Source of the DNA: Phytoseiulus persimilis | Taxonomy: Eukaryota > Arthropoda > Arachnida > Mesostigmata > Phytoseiidae | Direction of reading: 5' to 3' | Length of the DNA stretch: 64,000 nucleotides | NCBI GenBank assembly: GCA_037576195.1 | Contig: CM075104.1 | Location: forward strand, 10,680,211 to 10,744,210 | Shown here: piece by piece, positions 26,612 through 38,600 of the stretch | Position numbering within the stretch: position 1 is the first letter of the stretch | How the letters are laid out: every line of letters begins with the position of its first letter | Notes under the pieces: model-generated | Databases searched by the model: none | Told to the model about the DNA's origin: nothing | The model's input: only the letters and a program-made list of their open reading frames with translations | Translations under genes and position numbers: made by a program

Positions 26612-29600
26612 CTGAAATCACCAGAAGAAACTACGATGAGAACGGAACGACCCCCACGGAGCCCCAGACCCCTTTCCAGACAAGATTCTGTATCTTTCTG
26701 CTCAGTTCTCCGATCGAGCGAAGCGGGGTCGGACGAACTCGGTTCGACCCCGCTCATACGGCTCCAGTTCGTTCATGCATATCTTCCGAGCAGCTTAGAG
26801 CGACGAGAGGAATTCAAGTGGTGTGACTCTGCTGGGGAGCCGTTCTGGATCGCGAGTCTCCCGAAGTTGCAGTCAGCGAGGGAAGAGTGAATGTTACGCG
26901 GGCCTTACCTTTGCTGAATGCCTGCTAGGAGGCGTAGCCCGACACAAAGGGTCAACGATGCCTTCCGGGAGTCCGTCGAGTACAGTTAAATGCTGATAAG
27001 ACAGGTCAACGGGCTCGGAAGTGCTTTCTAGGTCAACGAAATCTGCAAGAAACGAAAGGAGCTAACATACCATGTCAGAGCCGGTCTCGCCGTTCACATC
27101 CCGTGGGAAACGGATAGAGGAAAAGAGATCGAAAGAGAGACGAACAGAGACAGTGGCGTATCTAGCTCAAGCCGCGTCCGGGGCGAACCGTCCAAGGTGC
27201 GCCCCCCCCCCCCCCCTCCCACCGCCTCTCTGAACCTGAACGAGAATTTGGTGGGCTAGAGGAAAGGCTCTCGGGTTGGGAATGTTCTCGTAATATTATC
27301 ACGATACAGTAATGATCTGAATGACGCACGAACAGCTTCAAAGACTGTTTCTTTTTTTCCGTTGCGTCTCTTAATGCTCCGCACCGCTAACGCGGTCATA
27401 TTATAGTATCTTCACCCGAGATTGTCGCGACTCATGATCCGCTTCTGCTCGTTGGGAAGTTTCTCGCAGCTGGCTATTGTAACGGCGATGATGAGAAGGA
27501 TTTTCCTGGCAACGCGCGGGTCGGGAAACACTCTCTCATCACCGTATGGGATGATGGAGCTGAGACTGTCCAACGGAATCGCCATTCGTGCATGTTCGAC
27601 GAGAAGAATTGAATGTTTGATGCAGACACGGATACGGGTGGAACTTGAACTCCAGTTTTGCACCCCACAGATCTATGGGGCGTTTGGGAGAAGAATCGAG
27701 TTCATCTTCCGGTAACGTATATGCGGAAAACTACGGTCTTAACTTTGCGTAACTGCGCCGTAACTGCGCGCCCAATCAGCTTTGCGCCCGGGACACATGT
27801 CCCTTCCCCCCCCCCCCCCCCCCCTTCCACTAAATATGCCACTGCACTCCGAGGATGCGTTCATAGATACAGACCGAGAGGGAAAGATAGATTAGAGCTC
27901 GAGAGATTCAGCCGAGACTCGGTCTGGGAACGGGCTCCGAGACGAGATCAAAATTTTTGATGGATTTCCACCGATAGTGTTCATCGCCCTTTCTATGCGA
28001 TCCATCAAAGTAATCCTGGGGCATCTCATACGCTTCACTAAGAGAATGAGAATGTGCGACGAGAATCCATCGTGAGAGGAATCTTCATCGTCAGGAATCA
28101 TTCTGATCAAAGTAATCCGAAGACGATGACAACACGGAATCGTCCCGCTGGAGGCTCTTTGTTCCGCCCAGCTCGGTGAGGGCTTCGCCTTCGAGCTCTG
28201 CACAACTTATTCAGAGGGGAGACAATGTTCTATTCCATGCAAGAAGAAGCCGGAAGCGACTACGTACAGCAGTTACCTTGCAGAGGCCTCGTGGCCCCTA
28301 CTGACCCCAATTGCATTGAAGGCATCGGAATTACATCTGGGCTGGTCTTCTCCAGATCGTCTTCCGTCGAGCTTGTTGGACCGCCATTGACCAGTGTCAA
28401 TGGCTTCTCCGGAGAGCCGAGAGAGATGTCTTTTTCGCCGTAGGCCGAAGCGTGGCCGTCTGGAAGTGGAAATCGTCGCCGCTTGAACGCATTGATCGAC
28501 TCTGTACGGCGCAGACAGCGAACAGCCGTCGTCCGCGGTTCCTAGACGACCTCCTCTGCCCCGGAAGGATAACTCCGCTAGTTGAGCGACGCGAATCCAA
28601 ATCGATAAACAAATGAACGACGAGAGTGTTCGCAAGCGTCCCTCGACAAATCTGCGACCAAACAAAGGAGACTCCATCCTGATTGTTCCCTCCCACGGGC
28701 GAGGACGTCGTCTAAATACTTTCTCACGCTCACCCTTATCTCGCTTGGGATTGAGGCGACACCTGTACACGCCGACGAGTATGCCTGCTGCGATGAATAG
28801 CGTAATGACGACTCCGATCGCGATACCGACCATCGGTCGGAACGCCATCATCGCTGAAACATCGGCTGGAAGAAGGAAAGCGAGGGGAGCGGGTTAGAAT
28901 GATTTTCCGGACCCGAAATTTCCGAGAGCCGTCTCAACCACGACTAGAGTCAGGAACCGAAAAGTCAGCCAGCCAGCCAGCCTTCCAGTCACTCTGCGCA
29001 GAGCCTGCCATCGTCCCATGCGCTAGTCGCATATTCGACTACGTGCATGCATACTGAGCACGGGAACGCGCACCGAGAAGGACCAAAACACCCGAAACAC
29101 TCGGAATGCGTGTAAAATTGAATGCACTGAAATGCAATCTTGAGTAGGGCGGTCGAGATCGACGCAACGGCTAATGCATCATTCAGGAGATCTCGAGCGG
29201 GTTGTCCTAGAGATGGCCGGGAATCGTATCCGCGATCGTTTCCTCCTCGAAGCCGACCGGTGACATTCATCCTCAGACGCTCGGTGGATTTGAGACGCCC
29301 GAAGTCGCTTGCTCGGTCGAGGCTTACCGGTATATCTCTCAGCTGGACGGGGTGTTTGAGCCATGAGGACGAAAGGAGGGCTGGGTCCTTTCGCGTTATT
29401 GGCGTAGATCACCACTCGAAAGCTCTGGCCATCGGCCACCTGCCGGATGACGAACACAGGAACACCTGCGACAGAACAGCAATTGAAAAATAATTTCCGC
29501 GATTCTTCATATCTGGCGTTATGAGGATCGAGAGGCAGATATTTATGTATATTCGTCACAACGGTGGCTGTTTCCGCCGGCTTCGCTCAGTTTCGCGCGA

Positions 29601-32600
29601 TACACAGCTCGGCTGGTTACCGATAAGTTCCCCATCACACGATGTTGCTCATTGGGACGAGGTGTTCGGTCGGAAAGGAACCGTTGTGATGTTTGCCGTT
29701 GGAAGATGATCCTCGGAGTTTTGTTATTGAACCTCTGACACTTCGGTGATCAATCGGATCTGTCATTGGCAATGAAGCTTTGCGACCGTTTTCGAAAAAT
29801 CACGAATCGAGGCTCGTTGAGGTTCGCCTCTACGTGTGTAATCAGATGGCTCCCATTTGAGAGTGGATTAAAGAATGCGCTCGGTGGACACTTGATGCGA
29901 TTACGTCTATTCGACGCGGGCCGGTGGTGGGCCCTCAGGTCGTTGTCCTCTTTGCCAATTATCGCGAAGCGGGATTGCTCGTGATCCAGTTAGCACTGTC
30001 ACGCCCGCTAGGCGAATCGAAGCGCCTTCGGTTTTTGGAAAACAAGGGAAGTTGGGAGAAAACAACTTTGATTTTTCAAGTGGTTTGTCTAGAACAGATC
30101 TAGTCAATGATGACCATTTCGAATCTACGCAAAGACTCAGACGCGGGGTCCGCATGAAATATCCGAGAAGTATTCCGGCAATGTAGCAGTGTGCTTTCCT
30201 TAGACCGATAGGATGGGAATGGGCCAAGAGAGCGACAAGTGGAAGACAGTCCCGAGTAATCCTGGCTTTCCAATATAATCACACGTCACGGTCGAATAAT
30301 GACCGTTGACAGCACGGAGTGAGAATAGAACGTCGACGACCAACGGACCTGACCTTTCCTGACGTACGACGGCCTTACAGACCGTCGAGCAGACGAACAA
30401 ACGAGTAGAGAGACAGTCTGATAGACGAACAGACAGACAAACCTGCTAACATATGCTGAGCCCCGAGCTAACCCTATCCGCAAGCTGCCTCGCTCAGAAA
30501 ATCGAATGCGATGAGCTCTGTTTGATGTTTCGGGTCAAGCTGAGGTGGAGGTTGTACCGGCGCACCGTGATTTCGAGCACGCTTTCCGGCCAAGAGCTCG
30601 AGAACGTTATCCAGTGGACCAATACGAAAATCGAATGCGATGATCGTATTGCTATGGAGATCCCGCGTTATTCCTCACCTAGCGTGGAGATGTTCACCAC
30701 TGGCGTTTTGCTATTGCTTTCGGCCTCATAGACTTCAGCAATGAACACGGGGTTACTGAGACCGCCGTCCCACATCCCGGGTGCGCATTCGATCGTCATG
30801 CCATCCTCCGTGGCATTTATTTGGCTGCAGTTGTGCACGGCGTCGGGTGGCCCTGGGAAAGGGTTCTTGTTAGATCTCCGTAGGATTCTCTGTACTGCAT
30901 ATCACGAAGAACAGATCTACCGACGAGAATCGAAACTCGAGAGGTACGGGAGGAGCGCGTAGTTGATGGCGCCAGTTTCGGGGTTGGGGTGTGTCATTCG
31001 GAGTCTGACTACTCAGAGCTTGAACCACATCCCACATGGTATATCTCCACGTACGGCGTGGAGCCGAGAGGAGTGGGAAATTCATTTCTTTCCACTGTGG
31101 CGCCGAGCAGGGAGTCACGTGCACACACGCCTAGCGAGAGAGTCTGAGGGGCACTTCATCATCAAAACGTCTTCTGTTCTTCTCCCTCGTGGAAGGGAAC
31201 AGGTAAAGAGAGAGAGAGAGGGGGGAGGGGGGGGGGGGGGGGGGAGAGAAAGGAGAGAAAATAAATAGAACACAAGACTGAATCGACGGGTGGGTGAGCG
31301 AGCCGCCGCCAGCGGACGTTAACGATAACCGATCAATGGATTGAGTGCTGTGCATGCTCATATTTCTGAGCAACGAAGGTGCTTGATTAACGAGCAACGC
31401 TGCCTATGCGGGAACGGGAACGACGCGTGCCGCATCGAGGAAAGAGTGTCCGCGGACTTTGTGGAGCAGAGCTTTTCTGGGAGAGAGAGGGATGTGAATG
31501 CGACCAGACCGTGAACGTAGGTGTTGAAGGATACAAACCTGCGGTAATCAGAGAAAAAACGCATGGCTCACGTTGCACCCCGACTGAGTTCTGGGCCCAA
31601 CACAGCAGAGAACCGAAATCCTCATCTAGGAGAGCTTTGTACAACAGGGTGCTCCGACCTCCGCTTGTGCTGAAGCCTACAATAGAAAGAGACGGCCATG
31701 AGAATCCCCGATCCCTCCGTTCGTTCGTGCGTTCGCTGGCTGGTTACTTTGTTGCTGTGATTGTGGTTTGATTTTTCAGAACTACTCCTACTGATACCGC
31801 CCGCACTTCTCGTTCCCGTCTGAGACTGCTGCTTCCGCTCTGTCTAATACAGTTACAACAGCTACTATTTATTCCTATCGTCGCAGACGCAGTCACTATA
31901 ACAGCTCCCAGAGCCCGATTCGCTCCGTTAAGAGATTAGAGCCGTCAGCATGGAAACGAACACGGGGATTGTAGCGAGCTTCGGCTCAGATTACGGGGTT
32001 CGGGTCGAACTTACCGTCGGAAATCTCTTTCACGGCGCCTGAACTGCTATTTTGCGCCCAACGGAAAGTCACGCCGTCTAGCGGCTCTGCGTCTACGAAG
32101 CAATTGACCGCCACGGAGTCCTGACCCGTGACGCCGTACGTGAAACGCTGTTTTGCTTTGCACACCGGCGCAACTGCAAACAAATCAAGGACAGTGAATT
32201 CAGAGTGCGTTTTTATTGTCATCGTTGCTACTGCTGCTGCTGCCGCCATCATCATCAACATCATAAATTCGACGGCAGCGCCTGGAGCCGAACAGTAGCG
32301 GAAGAAAAGGGATTGCTCCGCCTTGGGCAAAAAATCTACATGCCTCCTGTATTGGGACTAGCTTGCTCGAAGTTTGCGACCGAATCGGGGAAAAACGCAA
32401 GAACTCTAGAGCTAGGGATGCGGGGGGCGACAAGACAGAGCGGGGGAGAGTTCCCGGAGAAAAACTGAAAAGGGCCTGTCACGAGGCTGCAACTCACACT
32501 TTATGTTGAGCATATATTCATTGGAAACTCCCTTGCCCTCCTTATTCTTGGCATAACAGCTATAAACTCCTCTGTCTTGGACTGCGACGCGCTGAATGAC

Positions 32601-35600
32601 CAGAGACTGGCCTGATATGATGACACCCGCAGTCTCGTTCGCGGCCACCTCCCGACCTGCAAGAGCACACGATGCGGTTTTCAGTGAAACGTATTCACGG
32701 ATCCATGAATACTTCGGCTTCCATCGGCGCGCTAAATCTGTATGGTATTCTCTACCTCGCTGCAGTTTGTATGAACGCGCCATATGGCTCGTGAACTCGT
32801 TCCTCACTCTCCCTGACCTCACCTTGAAACAGCCAGCCGATATGCGAACTCGACGGATTCGACACCACTTTGCAATCGAGGACCACCTCCTTCCCTTCGA
32901 TGATTTCCCCCTCTTTATGGCTGGCTGCCAGCGAGAGACTCGTTCGTGGTGGATCTTGAAAGGTAGAAGCGCTGTTGAGAAATTCGGAAAGCTCCACTTG
33001 AAAACAAACACAATCGACGTTATCATCCGAGCCGTAGCGGGCTCCTGGCGAAGTTCGCGCCGCACTTCTCCGCCGGCGTTCTCGGGACGATTTCAGAGAG
33101 CGCTCTCTGTGAACGAGCAAGGGTTCTTGAGACAGTTCTGTCGCGATCCCGGACGATTACACAAAACTCGATCTCAAGACACCTCAGAAAAGAAACCCTC
33201 CCCACGACGGAGGTGCTTCCGTCGCGGGGACGGCAGATCTGCGCATGATTTTCCTCTCTCCCACCCAAAAACTCATCTTCAGTAGACCCGGGCTGAGTAT
33301 GAACAGCTCTCGGAGTAGCAGTGGCCGCTGGAAACGAAGACGCGGAAGCGATGCGGGAAAGTGTGAGTCGAAGGAAGTGTTTTGCCGGCTGGTAATCCAT
33401 CTCCTCCCGGCCGGAACCTCAAGAGTGCATTACGGCTACATGGCCTCCTGGCACGCTCGCAGGCAGGGAGGCGAGTGAGATTCTTCTATCCCAAACAAGA
33501 CAGAAATAGGAGCCGCCTCGGTGGGAAGGTGGGCTGTTCGACTGGTCGGTCGACTGGCTTTCGGGCGAGCGGACGGACTGGCTGACTGACTGGATGTCTG
33601 TTTGAAGGCCCCCAGGAACACTTACAGTGGACGTCGAGTTTCCACGCCTGTTCTAAGGCACTTCCAGGGATGATCTTGTTCTCGGCGCGGCACGAAATGA
33701 TTCGGCCGTGGTCATCGACCGTTGGCGTGAAAGTGAGCACGCTTTGAGCGTCAGCCTTGCCACTGCTCCTCTCTACGACGTTGTTGCTGGAAGAGGAACG
33801 CTTTCTTTCAGGGATTAATCGCTGACCAGGAACGTTTATCAACAGGAGCCACGTGCCTCTCCTCAAATGATGTGAGAGTGGCTCTGGTGGGAGGAGAGCG
33901 AAAACTCCTCCAATCGGGTTTGGGAAAAAGAACCGCATTAGCGGGCACGGAAAGAATATGAACAGGACATGTCATGAGGACGGTGCCCAGGCTAATAGGA
34001 ACCCAGAAAACGGACAGCGGCATTAGAGCCTGGAGAGCTCTCAGGTGCAAGTTTTTCTGAACTATGAGGCAGAGGAACGGTGGGTAGACTGGAGCGAAGC
34101 AGGAGGGAGAAGAACGGAACCGAAAAATGTGAGTGTTCCTGAGCCGGAAGGTGGGACAGCGGCAGGAAAAGTGGGAATGGACGTCTCGAGAAGCGTTTCG
34201 AGAAGAAGAAAACGTCGAGATGGAAAACCAGTAAGAGATGGAGATCTGCGAGATAAGGTCCCGCTGGGACACGATAGAGGAAAAGTTCCGGATGATAATC
34301 GTATTCCAAGAAGATCGGCTCTCTTATTATCCCCCGTCTCATCGAGGTGAAGAATCGAGTTCAGGGATGGCGAAAAAGAGGTCTGATCTTGATGCTGAAC
34401 ACGACGATAGGGATTTCGGAGGGCCTCGAATTGAAAGACGCCGGTGAAGAGCCCAACCAGTCCTCGCGGTGCCGGAATTCCGCGAATACGAAATCGTGTT
34501 CAATAAGCTCGCGATTACCCCATATGAGCAAGTTCTTCGAGAGGAGCGTCCGCGATATACCCGGGGGCGTTGGATTAGTGTCATGATGAATAATGATCGG
34601 CTGCATACAGTCCTGTCACGCTAACTCGCAAGGCACCCGATTGCCCTAACAGTGGAATCTGTACGACCAGTAGGGGGCGGCTACGTCCCATATCATTTCA
34701 ACTCCAAGTTTTCTTGGAGGTGTCACCGATGGGAGCGAGCATAACGCACCGTTCGGCCCCCGACGCGGAGGTCTTTAGGGTGGCGCAAAGGCGAGCAACG
34801 AGCTGGGACGGATCTCTTCGGAACTGAGAGCTCGTCTGCTTCCAATTGGTCCGATTGCTACTCCCCTCCCCTCCCTCCCCACTTATCGGATCGTTTCTCT
34901 CGGAAACTGTGAATTAGCGAGTTAGTCTTCAGTACAAAGAGAGAGCGAACCCGAGTTCGACGATCTTATGGACGGAGGTAGGGGTTTGAGAATTCCACGA
35001 GGCAATAGGAACTCGGAATCCGGGACTGAGGATGTGAGAAAGAACAGTGAGCTCGGATTCAGGGGCCCGAGGAGCTTTCTCGGCTACAGAAACGCGGCAA
35101 GGGAGAATGTGCCGGAGTAGTATCGGAGGCACCGCCGCGAGAGTGAATGAGGAATATTACTGCGGCGGAACGGGCACGAGAGGAGGACCATCGGGAGATT
35201 CCGAATGTCGACAGTCAGCGAAAGAGAGGGAAACGACGAGGAGCGGGAGGGATGAGGAAGTGGGATAGGAGAAGAGGGAAAAGAGCTTGCGAATCACATC
35301 TGCTAGCTTGATTGATGACTTGCGTACCTGACTTGCTGGTTACCACGCCACCAGGACAGGACGGCAGGCGGCCTTGAACCGCTTGAAGTGCATGTGAGTT
35401 CGATTGGCCTATTGGCGGACACCGGTCGCTCCGCTGGCTGAATGGTGACATCTTGCGGCTTCACTGAAAGTTCGTCAAAGGAAGCCTGAGGTTCGACGCC
35501 ATTGAGGATGATGGATGTGTTTTTTCGCTCTCTGCTTTTTCTCGGAACCAACCGCAGCCACCGCGCACCGGCTCAATACACTGATTCCCCGACCTTTCAT

Positions 35601-38600
35601 CTGGCCTGTTGCAGCGCCTTCGCCGACCGAAACGGCCGACGCAGCGCAGTACATGACCCATAGAGCTGCTGACGTCGGCGAAGGGCTCGCCCTTGATTAA
35701 TGTCTGTTTGTACACAGCTCTGCGTGAGGTTCGAGATGTGTGCGTTCGTAAACTGTCTGCACTCGGGCCCGTACTCACAGTTGAGATCGATGGTTATACT
35801 GGTCGAAGCCGCCACGGTAACGTTGTTGTTCGTGGCCTTGCAAACAAAACCGGTGGCCGCGTCGCCACGTGTTAAGGCCGCGATGTCCAATACGTTCTTA
35901 ACGACGCCCTCTTCTTGGCTGAAGGCGTACGAGTCGTCGATCATGCGGAAGTCCTTCCACCACGTTACGGCTGGTCGCGGTTTTCCTGAACGAGAACGGT
36001 CGTCGTAAGCACAACGCTTCGAAGCCGCGGTTTAAGCACTGATTTTTCACTTGTCCGATTCATTCCGAGCTATCTTCAACATTTCAGGGAACTGCGGGAT
36101 TCGCATCATCCCTGCGAGGATTTTGATTCCAGCTCGAGCCATCGGAGGGGCACCGACTCGGAACCATGTCGTTCCGGTACGAGCGGTCGACATCATCGAA
36201 GATGAGAATCTGGACAATGTGTCTCAGACAAGCGCTGGTCAAACTACGGCAATTCCCTCGAGATGTGTTTGTTGACATCGTTCGGTAGTTCTTCCTCAAC
36301 GAAGCCGGAATCGAAACCTCTGCTCGAACTCCATCGCGGCCGTGGAAAAGAGCCACCAGCCGGCGGCTCCGTAGCAAAGGGAATACTTACCGTGTTCCGC
36401 TTGGCAGGTGAGTTTAAGGGAATCTCCTTCATTGAAGGGCCCGATCGCTCCCTGGAGTCGCTTCCCGCTCCCGTCCAGGATCACCGGTTCCCCAGGCGGC
36501 ACTGTAATAAGACGGCCGACTTGAATAGCAGCTGGGAATTTGTCCAAACCAAAGAACGAATGTTTTTAGACCTAATAGCCGGTTCGTAGAGTAGCTACAT
36601 AGTATCTATTGGCACCTTCGTTCACAAAAAGTGAATGGAGCAAGTTGTTCGAGAATCCTCCCGGGAAAGGAACGATTCATCAGAATGAGCTCCTCTCAGG
36701 AGAGTAACTTGCAATGGGAGACCCGCATTTCGTTCGAGAGAGAGAGAGAATCCCTCGAAAACCAGAGAGAGGGTAGAAACCCAACGGAGCTTCTCTCCTT
36801 CAGCACATGACCCGAGCATCAGATCGAGGAACTTCAGGCTTAATGCCGGAAACTGATTCAGAGCTTATCGAGAATGCGATTCTAGCCATCTCCGAGGGAA
36901 GAGTCTTCTCTGTATTGCCGAAGTTCAGAAGTTTCTCCGATGAGACCTCCCGCAGGATCCGGAAGTCAGTCGCGCGTCGCCCGTCGGAAGTTGAGAACCC
37001 GACCCCGATTCCAGCCGAAATTTATGGATCCTGATAATGATCGTACTGGTTCCGGTACTGAGGCCGCGTGCAGTACGGACTGAGTCAGAAGGGACATAGG
37101 CAGCAGAAGACAAGAGCTGCCCGACACACTCGCGCAGCGCGTATCGTTGCAGGACGCGAGCGAGCGATCGGATTGTTGGCCGGAACCCAGCGATGAGAGA
37201 GAAACTTCGAAGAGATGTCTTCGGGTAATGACATGGAAAAAGATCAGAAACAGGGACGAAAGGCATGAGATGGCAGCGACAAATTCGTCGAGAGCGGAAA
37301 ACGCCGAAGAACGTAACGGATGGTTTGTCAGGGAATGGAGGCATTTAGCTCCTAACAAACGAAAGACGTTCGCGAATGCCGCGAAAGCAGCAGCGTCGAC
37401 GACGACTTCAGGCAATATGGCGGCACTGCGGTCGTGCCGAACAGCGGGAGGCGGAATATTGGAATGTCTTCCAGCGAGGAATGCGGTCGAGGTGGAACGA
37501 CCAACGGACAGCGGCCGCGACCAAAGCAGCAACGAAAGTGAGGGGGGTAGGCGAACGATACGAAAGCCAAATGAAGTCGCTGACTCAGTCTGTTTGTGGT
37601 GTGCACTCCGCTTGTAATTGCCCCGAGTAGAGGTAAACTACAAACGGGAGCCACCGGCAGGGAATGGTACAAGAGCTCGCAACGATGGGGATCACCGATG
37701 GGGCAGATAGAAATTTGAGTCGCTTCCCACAATCGGACCTTCAACACCCCCATCGGTTGGCAATCCCAATAAAACAACACCTCGATACGTCAGACTAGTG
37801 GGAGGGTACTTGAACCTTCTGGCCTTGTAGTCCAATCTGAGTGCCCCCCGCTAGAAGTCCTCTCAAGCGGAATATTCACGCCTGATAGATCCGCTCCGAT
37901 CGAGTTCGGAATCGCGCCAGCAATCTACGAAGTGCGGCGTTCACCACCGCTTCTCAGAACGGTCAGAATCATGCAAGTTCGATCCGATGAAACAACTGCC
38001 ATCGCGAGGCCTCGCTCCTTGCCCGGCCGTCGCGAGCATGCCGAGGAATTAGCTCAAATCGAGGATCGGAGCCACAACGCTGCCGGGTCCACTCGTTCGA
38101 CAAAGCAACAACTGGTTGACTCGAACAGATCGACGGCGCGAGGCTCGACTCGTCTGCATGTGCACGGAACGGCGTGGAAGCACGGGTGATGTTTCAACGA
38201 TGTCGATCGAAACGAGCTCCTCAGAGGATCTCGCCCTGTAGAGAGCGATTCCGTGCCTCGGTCTTCAGCTGGCGAGCAGCTAAAAGTTGTCACACGACGA
38301 GCTCAATCAATAAAAATCATTCTTAGGAAGGAAGAGGGGGGGGGGGTGGACAAGCTGACGATTCGGGCCAGAGGTTTCGGTTGGAGGTTTGGGACGTAGC
38401 CCGGGGCTACGAGAAGACGATGATGAGCTTGTCCGCCGCGTATGTGGAAGAATGGGGTAAGTGAGCGAGCGAGTTGGCGGGCTGTCGACCGGTGGCGACG
38501 CGTATAAATCACCTCGCCTTGACTCGTGTTGAGCGACCGCTGACGCAGAGGAGACTGAAGTGATCGGGCTGGAGATACAATGAACCTGGGCCCCTTTATA

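Larger units (their letters stand above)
27151..27844 (-). mobile_element. Degraded hAT-type DNA transposon inside the tail intron of the Side gene
   Basis: A 694 bp element bounded by imperfect terminal inverted repeats, CAGTGGCGTATCTAG at the left and the complement of CAGTGGCATATTTAG at the right (13 of 15 match). Each end also has a poly-C run (27202-27216 and 27806-27824). The CAGTGGC start followed by homopolymer is typical of animal hAT elements. Between the repeats, on the minus strand, lies a remnant of the transposase C-terminal dimerisation region (see the pseudogene entry). No matching 8 bp target-site duplication is seen (AACAGAGA left, CACTCCGA right), so the insertion is old or the ends have changed. 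It lies in intron 14 (28276-27043) in the same orientation as the gene. Confidence 0.7.
27043..28276 (-). other. side: Intron 14 of the Side gene (1.2 kb) with hAT relic
   Basis: Between exon 14 and exon 16. It holds the candidate alternative last exon (28197-28091), a second open stretch with a repeated 13-mer (28004-28016), and the hAT relic (27151-27844). Confidence 0.75.

Noticed and set aside
26735..26751. GGTTCGACCCC, a perfect tRNA B-box match
   Set aside because: No A box at the right distance upstream and no cloverleaf; it is part of the hairpin at 26722-26754.
32596..33285. 229-codon open frame on the plus strand
   Set aside because: Antisense shadow of Side exons 7 and 8, whose minus-strand reading is clearly the coding one.
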